Shown here one piece after another: positions 54,611 through 63,233 of a DNA stretch of 64,000 bases. The DNA is from Cyanophora paradoxa. Its lineage: Eukaryota; Glaucocystophyceae; Cyanophorales; Cyanophoraceae. The stretch lies in the NCBI GenBank assembly GCA_004431415.1, contig QPMI01000502.1, positions 62,001-126,000 on the forward strand, read 5' to 3'. The notes beneath the pieces were generated by a model that saw only the letters and a program-made list of their open reading frames with translations, was not told the DNA's origin and ran no database searches. Within the stretch, counting starts at the first letter, position 1. The number at the start of each line of letters is the position of its first letter. Position numbers and translations under genes: made by a program.

Positions 54611-54615
54611 AATTC

Positions 54616-55396
54616 AAAAAACTAAATGAATTGAACTGGACACCTGCACAATGAAAGCTGAGGCGCATTCGAAAGCTGAAATTAGCGATGTTTCGGACAA
54701 ATAGTAAACTTTTATAGAGACTGGATCGCCACCGCACCAACGAGAGAAAGTAAACTCCAGTTGCTGCAATGTAAATGATGTTGTGAAGTCTAGTCTGTGT
54801 ACCATGGTAATTATAAGTTCAGATGCATGTGCATATGGAAGACGAGCGTTCGAAAGCCTCGGCTGAACTTGCCCGGGAATTTACTCGGCTCTCTGCTGAT
54901 TGTTCCCAGTCCTCCGTGGCGGTATTGGTTGTTGCAAGGGGGGAAAGAAGACCGAAGGTCTTCCCCCCTTGCTTCCCGTTCCCTCGCTTCAGCCAAAAAT
55001 TTTCTATGAGGCCGTTTTCGAGGTCCAGTTTGCAACAAAAAAGAGTCGAAATTGGGTTGCGACACGTGTTTGTCGCTGCGGCCGTCCATGCAAAAAGGGG
55101 TTTTCGAGGGCGAAGACCAGTTTTCCTCGCCTTGACGCCTGGAAACCAACTTCTCTCTCATTCCGGTCTTCGAATTCCTTGCGCGGTTCTGCATGGAACC
55201 AGTTCTCCCTAGCTGTCTCCTCTAGATTCCGGCTTCCTCGCAGTGCGTCGCGTACGCCTTGCTCTTCGTTGCGCGGTTCTGCATGGAACCACTTCTCCCT
55301 AGCTGTCTTGCTCGATCTCCTCTAGATTTCCGCTTCCTCGCACTGCGCCGCGTACGCCGCACGGTACCCGTGCCGCCTGGACTTCTTTTCGCTGCA
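54616..55396. repeat. Intergenic region with a hairpin and a 90-nt tandem repeat
   Basis: 54,934-54,972 is an inverted repeat (GCAAGGGGGG...AAGACC, a GAA loop, then GGTCTTCCCCCCTTGC) with a small bulge. 55,179-55,268 and 55,269-55,358 are two imperfect copies of a 90-nt unit starting TTGCGCGGTTCTGCATGGAA and ending near CGCGTACGCC. No gene is recognised. The part next to 54,616 must be the natural 5' region of the lower-GC gene. Confidence 0.6.
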
Positions 55397-55750
55397 TCAA
55401 GCTTGCACTGCAGCACGTGCACCGACGCACGCGCAGCCCGTGGGCCGGAGTGGCCCGTACCGCGTATACGTAGCTTTTCCTCGCGATCCAGCCTCTGCTC
55501 GCCGCCGCACCGCTGCGCCGACCTCGAGCTCGTTGGCGCCCCGGCGGACGTCCCTCGGCGCCGGGCGGTCCGCACCCTCGAGTGTCGCCTCGGCCCCGCG
55601 CTTGGCCGCCTCCGCCGGTCGACGTCTTGCGAGCTGACCAGCTCTTGCGAGCGCATCAGCGGCAAACCGAACGCTCGAGTTGCGAATAACAAAGAGGGGC
55701 GCGTCGACGTCTACAGCTGCAGCGCCTGAACAGCGAGCAAGCGAGATCAT
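55397..55750 (-). CDS. Doubtful Arg/Ala-rich open frame
   Basis: Starts MISLARCSGAAAVDVDAPLF and continues Arg/Ala-rich to 55,397 without a recognisable domain. It is locally GC-rich in an otherwise lower-GC stretch. It may be a first exon with a donor at the end, but it may equally be chance. The CACTA element begins 8 bases upstream of its start. Confidence 0.2.
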   Translation of the reverse strand: MISLARCSGAAAVDVDAPLFVIRNSSVRFAADALARAGQLARRRPAEAAKRGAEATLEGADRPAPRDVRRGANELEVGAAVRRRAEAGSRGKATYTRYGPLRPTGCACVGARAAVQA

Positions 55751-55757
55751 TGCGTGC

Positions 55758-56309
55758 CACTAGTAGATAGGGGGGGGAACTTTCGGAAGTGACGTCGACA
55801 TTATTCTGACAGTACTCCGACATTATTTATAATGTCAGAATGAATGACATTATTCTGACATCATTCTGACATTACTAGACAGCGCGAGACTTGATCTTCA
55901 AATGCTAAAATCGGCTCGGAAGCTAGGCCGGCGGGCGTCCCCGGCCCAATATTTAGCGTGGCCTTAACGCCTGGCTGGCTGGCTGGCTGGCCATGGCTGA
56001 TGTTCTCCTCTTTTGCAGGAGGTGGATAGGAAGAGAGGCCGGGCGGACGACGGGCGCGGGCGCGGGCGGCGGGCGCAGTACTATTTAGACAGTAGTATGT
56101 TGTTAGATTGATGTTATTGTGACATCAACATGACATTATATCTGATATCACTCTGACAATATTCTGACATTTTGGGATAATGTCAGAATAATATCAAGTC
56201 GGACAAAAATAATGTCAGAATAATATCGGGTCTGACATTACTAAAAGTTATAAATAATGTCAGAGTAATGTCAGAATAATGTCACTTCCCCCCCCCCTAT
56301 CTACTAGTG
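55758..56309. mobile_element. Non-autonomous CACTA-type DNA transposon (552 bp)
   Basis: The ends are inverted repeats beginning CACTAGTAGATAGGGGGG (left) and, on the complement, the same sequence at the right (ending CTATCTACTAGTG at 56,309). They are followed inside by repeated subterminal words related to GTCAGAATAATGTCA in both orientations. The element is flanked by the 3-bp direct repeat TGC (55,755-55,757 and 56,310-56,312). CACTA termini, a 3-bp target duplication and subterminal repeats are the defining features of the CACTA (En/Spm) superfamily. No transposase frame is present; the short interior is partly GC-rich. Confidence 0.85.
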
Positions 56310-56312
56310 TGC

Positions 56313-56544
56313 GGGAGAATCGGGGCGTGAACTGAGCTTCGAGCAGCGCGCCAGCCGCGTGGCTCTGCGGGCGCTCGAGGCGGCGGGCCGCCTCACCATG
56401 CTCTCGCAAGACGGCTCTCTTCAGGACCGGCGCCGCTGGCTGCAGCTCACCCCCATGGTCGACTTCCGACCCGACCCCCTCCAGAAGGCCTGGATTGCCT
56501 ATGTTTACGGCGAGCCCTCTGCAGACAGCACCATCATCTTTTAG
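56313..56544 (+). pseudogene. Gene fragment abutting the transposon
   Basis: An open frame runs directly from the transposon's target duplication: GESGRELSFEQRASRVALRA, then LTMLSQDGSLQDRRRWLQLT and VDFRPDPLQKAWIAYVYGEP, with the stop TAG at 56542-56544. It has no ATG at its beginning. It looks like the 3' exon of a gene whose upstream part has been displaced or lost, possibly by the insertion. No family is recognised. The 56,545-56,820 stretch after it appears to be a T-rich 3' region. Confidence 0.4.
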
Positions 56545-56820
56545 CCAGCTGTACAGGGTTAGCGGCAGGCCGTGCGAACACGGTTCATGTGCAGCGTTTT
56601 TCCGCTCCAGAACAATCTTTCATATACAGTGCGCTGAATCTGGCCTTTCATTGAGGCTTTTCTTTATTCGGTTTGATCCCAGCGTCTAGCTGCTTATCGG
56701 GCGTTTTCTATTTTTTTTCCATCATATATATATATAATCTGTGTCTATCTTTACTACTTCAACCTGCCGCGCGCGCTGGGCCGGGGTCGATCTAGATCTG
56801 CCCCGTGCATGTTCGTGCCA

Positions 56821-59455
56821 CTACGACTCTTTCATTAGATCCCGGTTCCCCCCTTGCACCCCCGGCGCGAGAATCGCGGCCGGGCCCCTAGTAAAGTCAA
56901 ACTCCGCCCACGCAATAGTGAACAAGTACACCGCAATCAGAACGGGGAGCGTCGGAAGAACGATGATGCCTGGCATGGGATAAAGCGGCGATCATGAAGG
57001 GTTTGCAATTGATGAATTGGATATCGATTTAATAAATTGATTACAGCAGTGGAGGGAAAAGGATAGAAGATCGCGCTTCCATCTTCTCGTAAACAGGGAT
57101 GTCCACAAGCTATCCTTTGCTGCGATGTACGCGTCTCACGAAATGGTGACAAACTTTGCGAGACGCTCGCGTGCACACCACTGGTATACGTACGACCATT
57201 TTCATCATGATCAGACTTTCCTTCGTTCATCTCGCTTTTAAGCACATTGTCCGTGTTGGCTAGCGCTTCCACGTGCGTACGTGAAGGTGGCAAGGTGCAC
57301 GTGGCCGTGGCCACATTTACGAATTCGAATTGAAGCGCATTGTCAGTGTTGGCTTCCACACCGTGAATGTACCTTGTAGCGCTCTCCTTTGCCTCCATCT
57401 CCTTTTCCTCGCGTCGCACCTTCTGTTGCAGATGGTCGAGAAGAAGTGCAATATCGACTAATAAGAAGAGACGACTGATGTTGCAGGAAACAATAACGTT
57501 CAGAATATGGAGCTTGTGCTTCTGCCATCGGCTGAGTTTGGCCTGATTTATGTCATCAGCCAGATCGCGGTCTTCCAATTCTGGATCGGGCTTTAATAAC
57601 TGTTCTGTTTTGAACTGCCCTGGGTTGCGGTGACGCAGCTGCAGGGTTTTCAGATTCTTCAGCTCGATAAATGCTCGGTTGCATTTGTTGACAAGGCCCG
57701 TGGTTGTTTTGCGAGCGAATCTATTCTCGGAAAACAATAGTCAGATGTTTGCATGCGCTATCGGCACTATATATGGGGGAATCGAAGATGAGCGAACATT
57801 AGAAGAATTCTGATTGAAATACCAAGAAGGCAGAGACCAAGGATCGCAGTAAGCACGACAAGGGCGAGGAATGTTTTCGAGCTTGATCGAAGGGACTCGG
57901 GGGTCCAAGTTTAATTTGCCAGTATTCATTGTTCATTTTCTTGAGAATGTAGGACTCTCCCTGCAGCCATCCACGTTCAAGCACCATGTTGCTGCCCTTC
58001 GGCATTTCTATGAGAGACTTATCGATGATTTTGAAGAGTTGTGACTCCGTAATTGGCGGCTTTTGCCTCAACAGCTTTGGATCGTTCGCAACGAAGGGGG
58101 TAGACCAAGAGGGACACGGTGGAATGACCGCAAGTGGGAGAAGAGTCAGGGTAGGGTAGAGCAGGCCACCAGTCATCTGCATTGAATTCGAATTCATTAG
58201 AACCACAGGAACGGTAACCCGCGACCGTCGTGCGCTGTCGCGTGCACCAGTACGAGATTCTGCGGTCGCATGAGCTCGTACATGGTGTTCGAGACAGCCA
58301 TCCACTGTCCCAAGACGTCCGAAGCTATGTGATCTGCATGTAGACGTTTCATTGAATTGCAAGCCCAGCCATAAGCTTGGCTTAAATTGGAGCTTGTATA
58401 TCAATAAACGGCAATATTGCACGAACCAGTATCAACGAACGACACATAGTCTGCCAGGAAACCGGATTAGCGATCAAAATGCGAACCAAATGTGTACAAA
58501 CAATTAATTGAAAAAACATTTGCGAACCGCTTGGCATGGCGAAGACATTGCCGGCACCGGTTTGAAGCCCTGCCGACATCGATCCGGAGTCTATATTTAT
58601 AGAGCGTGCAGAGTACGAGTCATCCCTGCTGAACAAAGCCCGCATACTTTCCCTATCTTTGAGGTTGAGAGCGATTCCGGTGGGATCGGCGGGCTGGCCT
58701 CGATTAAGGTCCCTGACAAGAACGTAACTTGCTATCGTCTAGCACGAAAATTCGGCGTTCAGCGGTTAAATGCAAGCAGTGAATCACAGCGGAGCTCACC
58801 GCTTTGGAGTCGAGACCATCGCATGCATTCTTGCTCGGACCATCAAACCGCAATTTTGAGTCGAGCGTAATCCGTGAGCCTCTCCCAGTTGCGATTGTGT
58901 TACAATCTTGAGAGCTGCAAGTGCTGGCAGTAGAACGTCCGATCGACCAGGTGACGTTAGCGCCACCAACGTGCGCGCTGACATTAATATTGGAGATATC
59001 GATTGCATCGCTGAAGAAGCACGAATCGAGCCACCTCCTGCCTCGTTGAGAAATCCGTCCAGTGGCGGCGTCACTGTGGCGCAGATCTAGAATGGTTCCC
59101 TGAACGCACAATCGCGATCGGCGACCGGCCAAATTACATTTTTGAGGAAGGACGGCAGCTTCAGCCGGCTCTCAGCGCGGTTTTATAGATAACAATTGCA
59201 AGTGGGGAATGCCTTGCCAAGTTGGATCCCGGAGCGTCGCACGCGAACCTGCTGCCATAATCGGAAATCGCCGTTCTGAAGCTGCACGTCCGCCTTCCCA
59301 ATTTGCTTCGAATTCCTGGTAGACATAAAGAAGATAGATCGCTTCGTATCCACGATACTCAAATCTTCAGCGATCAGCGATCCACGTGCATACGTATATA
59401 TACGCAAATCGGGGCCTGCAATTGCAAGCGTTGACGTCGAGCGCATGAGAGGCAT
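56821..59455 (-). CDS. Lower-GC multi-exon membrane protein, unrecognised
   Basis: The exon pieces read in order on the minus strand. They are AGPDLRIYTYARGSLIAEDL and RNSKQIGKADVQLQNGDFRL (about 59,455-59,200), and SQRGRRWLDSCFFSDAIDIS, NINVSAHVGGANVTWSIGRS and NACDGLDSKAVSSAVIHCLH (about 59,100-58,760). Then a hydrophobic exon near 58,560-58,400 (SGSQMFFQLIVCTHLVRILI), and TESQLFKIIDKSLIEMPKGS with LQGESYILKKMNNEYWQIKL (about 58,170-57,910). Then KHKLHILNVIVSCNISRLFL with a helix and a charged coil (about 57,540-57,360), and a final exon with a helix (LPVLIAVYLFTIAWAEFDF) ending KES at 56821-56823. Cys-containing segments before the helices suggest an exposed domain. Splice sites are not all resolved, and it could be two adjacent genes. 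Confidence 0.45.
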
Positions 59456-60472
59456 GCAAATGAGCGGTTAGTCCATGAGCGGGGCCAGCATGAATTCGAA
59501 CTTCAAGGGCTGGAATAAATTTTTAAAAGTGAGTAGAACTTCGGAATCGGGTATGCCTTGAAAATGAAACTTCGCGTTTTGCTGAAGGACCATTCCGACA
59601 CCAGCTCCTTAAATTTCCGGTCTTTTTGGGTGAGCAGAACGTTTCGTAGAACTGGCAGCTCTTGATGATGAGAAACTCTAGATTTGAGGGTGAAGGAACT
59701 GAATTAATATAAACAGGCGGAACTGAAGGGTCGTATACTATCTACGGTACCGGTTATCGCGATCGGCAACCGCCGAACGCATAGATGCCTCCTCGCTCAG
59801 CGATTTTTATTTTTTGTGCCCGATCGCGACAGCCTGCGGCGACAGCTGCAGGCGCCAACATCAAAACGTTAACACTCCACGAGGTACCCATGGACAGGGT
59901 CCCGTTTTTCATTTTCCGCATCCGCTTTGCGAAAGGCTACACGTGGCGTAATTTTTCCGAGCCCCCCCCCTCCCCCCCCTTCCCGCGACATCCCCCCCCT
60001 CTACCCCCCCCCCGGCCCTCCCCTGCCCCCGCCCCTCCGGATCCCCCTCTTCCCCCCCAGCCAGGTCCCACTCCCACCTCCCACCCCTCATGATCACCCC
60101 CTCGCCCACCCCCGCCGCTCACCCCGGCCCCTCCCGCCCCAATATTAATGAAACCGCTGTGAACCACTTTTCACAGCAGGGGACCGGCCGCGGTTAACGT
60201 TGGGCTATTTCAGCGCTGCAACTCGTCTTGCTAGCGCTGCCACGCGTACGACGTCGACGTCGACGCGACTCGAGCTCGATCGCGAGCTCCCATATGGCCA
60301 TGCCATGATGGATAACCTACAGGCCTAGGTAGATTTATCGATGTCCGACGTCGACGGTCGGTATGCCATGATGCACATGTCGTCATGATCACGATCAAAT
60401 ACTTATACCGTAGTACGTAGATCTATAGCTAGAGGCGTACTAGCTATAGTACTAGTACTAGTGCTGCGGGAG
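59456..60472. other. Intergenic region with polypyrimidine block and palindromic words
   Basis: 59,960-60,140 is almost pure C/T on the plus strand. A short inverted repeat CTGTGAA/TTTCACAG lies at about 60,158-60,178. 60,240-60,470 is packed with palindromic words (GTCGAC, CTCGAG, GAGCTC, CATATG, ACTAGT, TGATCA). No gene is recognised. Confidence 0.45.
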
Positions 60473-61474
60473 TCAAGCGCAAAGCGTCTTGGCAATCTCA
60501 ACCAAGACATCCTCGGATCCGGAGCCGCCCCGAGAGACTAGAGCACGAAAGGCGGGGGAGGTCGCTACTGTCATCTTGTTTGCTCTCACGTACTCCAGCG
60601 CCATGTTTCGGAGCTGATTGCGAAACCATTTCAACGAGGGTAATCAAAAGTGAGTCTTGCTATAACAGGCCAAAATGGAATTCAAACCATTTTGCACTCG
60701 AGTTGATCAGCCACGCAGAGCACTTCGAGAGCCGCAGCCGGATCGTCGACCTTGTTCTCAAGGAGGCGGTCCTGAACTCTGGAGAGGAGGCGAGGCAGCT
60801 GGTAGTAGTGGGCCGCTCGGAGGAGGTCGAGGAGCTGGGCGCGAGCCTGCCTGAGGCCCGGTTGCTGGGCATGCGTCGCGATCGTGACCATTCTGTTAGT
60901 GCTGAGCGCTTTCGCGCCCCCTCCGGCCGCAGCGCTTGCAGCCCCTGTAGCTGTGCTGGCCATGGACATGGGTGGTTCATCAATTGCAATCTGAGCAAGT
61001 CTGATGGTCAGCTCGCACGTCAACGTCTCGGGATCCTGGAACCGGAAAGCCCCGCCAGCGCACCCGCAGCTCGCCCGTGTATAAAAACCGCAGCATCGCC
61101 AACACGGTGTCCCTCCCATACTCGCTCATGTCGATTTCCCCCGTCTCCGCTTCCTTCAGCTGCATCCCCTCCCGCGGCGCGAGCATTCTATTGAAAACTT
61201 CGCTCCGCATCTGCCGATTCCAGAGGATCGGACGACAGTGTCACGGCGGGCGAATGCGGCCAGTTGCGAAACAGAAGAACTTAGATTAAATTAGATTACT
61301 GGAGCGTCGCGACGTCAACGTCACCTTCAGCATGAAGCTGTGGGCGTGGATCCGTGTGAGGGCATTGGTAGCTTGCTCCCTCATGACGACACCGTGATCA
61401 TGACCATTCTTGGCTTCCGCCTCCCGCGCGCGTTTCGCCGGCGGCTCTAAATCTGTAAAAGAAACAATATACAC
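60473..61474 (-). CDS. BTB/POZ-domain protein with BACK-like C-terminus
   Basis: The likely first exon reads PPAKRAREAEAKNGHDHGVV then LTRIHAHSFMLK. A GT intron leads to RSEVFNRMLAPREGMQLKEA, ETGEIDMSEYGRDTVLAMLR and FLYTGELR, the classic BTB core (H-x-x-x-L, RSxVF, FLYTGEL). Later exons give LTIRLAQIAIDEPPMSMAST with an Ala/Gly linker, then AAHYYQLPRLLSRVQDRLLE, DDPAAALEVLCVADQLECKM, and a last exon VRANKMTVATSPAFRALVSR and EDVLVEIAKTLCA, ending at 60473-60475. The end resembles SPOP-type BTB/BACK proteins that act as cullin-3 substrate adaptors. The start is uncertain. Confidence 0.7.
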
Positions 61475-62276
61475 ACATCAGAATAATATATAACGCACAA
61501 CTCCAAGCTTAAGACAAAATAATGTCTTCTCATCTATTAATGATTTGGAATATATATGTTCGTTTGTCGGCCAATTGCAAGATTTAAGGATGATGTAGAC
61601 GTTAACGTTGCAATTGCAAGGATGGAACATGTACATGTACACTAGTTCGTTGTTACAAGAAACATGCAGGCCTAGGGTGTTAACGTTTGTTTGATTGTTT
61701 TCTTTGGTAGGTGGTTGTTTGTCGGCCGAGCAAGTTCGAGATCTATAGCTAGATCCTCGGACAAGAGTATCGATATCAAACATGTTCGTTTGTTTTGGTT
61801 GTCAAACAAACAAACATGTTTGTTCTGCCAAGTTAAACGTTGTTTTGTTTTGTCGGACAAGAAAGTCAAACATGCTTGTTTGTTTAAATTGTCGGCCGAT
61901 CGCGAGCAAAAGTCTACGCATCGGAGTTTATTTTACAGTTAGAGACTTAATCTTTGCACTGTAACTTAGTAAGTTATGCGCATGCAGTCTTCGAATTCTA
62001 TTGGAGTTTTACTTTCTTAGTTGAGAGCTTCTTCTTTGCATCGTAAGTTAGTTTCGAATTCTTGCAATTGAGCGAGAACTTATTCTTTGCATTGTAACTT
62101 TGATTTGAAGTTTGAAGTTATTGCATTGTAGTAAAGATCTATTGAAGTGGAAGTTATTGCATTGTAATAAAGATCTATTGAAGTGGAATTTGTGTGGAAT
62201 CTGTCTACTGCAATTCCAGATCATCGGATCTCCGAGGCTCCTCCAACGTTAAGATATATATATCTAATGGAGAGGC
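61475..62276. repeat. AT-rich intergenic region with TTTG/CAAA words and a 36-nt tandem repeat
   Basis: 61,680-61,890 is full of degenerate CAAACAAACATG and its complement, often next to GTCGG. 62,114-62,149 and 62,150-62,185 are two 36-nt tandem copies of GAAGTTATTGCATTGTARTA..., differing at one base. Earlier degenerate versions (CTTTGCAYTGTAACTT) occur between 61,950 and 62,100. No gene is recognised. Confidence 0.55.
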
Positions 62277-62792
62277 CTAGCTATAGGTCGTGCGCATGCT
62301 GCGCCACGGCGACGGCGGCGCACGCGTGGGCGAATATGCATGCGCATGCGCACCCTGTTGCGCGCTGCAGGTGCACGTGATCACGCTGTCAGGCGCGATG
62401 TGGCATGACGCAACGTCGCCACGAAGGCAGCAGCGCTCGAAAAGCTCGCCGAAATCCAAGAGCAGGTCGGCCTTGAGGTTGCCTAGCTCGACCGCTATCT
62501 TCTTCCGCTCATTCTCCACCTTCGTCCGTTGGCTCTCCGATTTCTTCAGCTCGTCTTCGGTGCTCCGCAGTTTGCTTCCGGCGGAACTGCTTCTCTGCTG
62601 ATGCTCTTGCAGCTGCGCTGCGAACTGCATTCTGAGCCTTCCGGCTTCTTTACGCAGCTCCTCGCACTTGCTGGATCTAGCGAACTCGTCCTCGTGCTCG
62701 TCGAAAAGATGCTGCACTAGAGCAGACCCGTGTGCGAAGGCGTGGAGGCGCCGACACTCATCGAGTGGGCATCGGTAGAGTAGCTTGGGCAT
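62277..62792 (-). CDS. C2H2 zinc-finger-like protein with coiled coil
   Basis: Starts MPKLLYRCPLDECRRLHAFA with HGSALVQHLFDEHEDEF; CxxxxC and HxxxxH spacing fit a C2H2-type finger. It continues as a long coiled coil (CEELRKEAGRLRMQFAAQLQ, RSTEDELKKSESQRTKVENE, KKIAVELGNLKADLLLDFGE). The part after FERCCLRGD may run into an intron, so the printed end (62,277) is less sure than the start. No specific family or partner can be named. Confidence 0.55.
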   Translation of the reverse strand: MPKLLYRCPLDECRRLHAFAHGSALVQHLFDEHEDEFARSSKCEELRKEAGRLRMQFAAQLQEHQQRSSSAGSKLRSTEDELKKSESQRTKVENERKKIAVELGNLKADLLLDFGELFERCCLRGDVASCHIAPDSVITCTCSAQQGAHAHAYSPTRAPPSPWRSMRTTYS

Positions 62793-63233
62793 GCCGTCGC
62801 GTGTCGCGCGCTACTGCTGACGGTACCAGTCTGCTGCAGACTCACTGCGGAGGCCTGCTAGGCTAGCCATGCAGGCCAGCGAGTCAGTGGCAGCGAGTGC
62901 CAGCGACGCGGCCGGGATTCGGTTCGTTTTTCTACAGGCTACAGCTGATCATGAGCATGTGCACGTGCGCATATACGTACCCGGGCTATTTTTTCCGTAG
63001 GCCTAAGTTCCTAGGAGCCTCTAACTGGCGAGTGGCCGGCGGCACTGGCCGCGTACGCCTCTAATAATATTATTGCAGAGCCCAAGTGGTGTTTCTGAAC
63101 GAGAGTAGCCTTGTGCATGTGATCCCTGCTCCATCTCCCCGGGCCGCCCCACGTTGCCTCAGGTAAAGGCATCGATATTGACGCCGACACTCCTCCTGGG
63201 ACGCTATCTTCGAATTCGAAGGGCGAAGGGGCC
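62793..63233. other. Intergenic stretch between two minus-strand genes
   Basis: About 440 bases holding the 5' side of the zinc-finger gene and the 3' side of the Pro/Tyr-rich gene. It has several CATG, GTAC, AGCT and CTAG words. No gene is recognised. Confidence 0.35.

Larger units (their letters stand above)
32756..54615 (+). repeat. Tandem duplication, copy B (21,860 nt)
   Basis: Second unit, same orientation as 11,112-32,753. It retains the natural right flank (54,616 onward), while copy A retains the natural left flank. Reading frames are generally longer in this copy, for example in copine, the methyltransferase, LTV1 and the lower-GC gene. Confidence 0.97.

Noticed and set aside
11112-54615. 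Inverted repeat or palindromic amplicon instead of a direct duplication
   Set aside because: Both units have all genes on the same strands in the same order, so the repeat is direct.
61680-62190. CRISPR-like array from regularly repeated words
   Set aside because: Repeats are degenerate and adjacent, without unique spacers, and the genome is eukaryotic.
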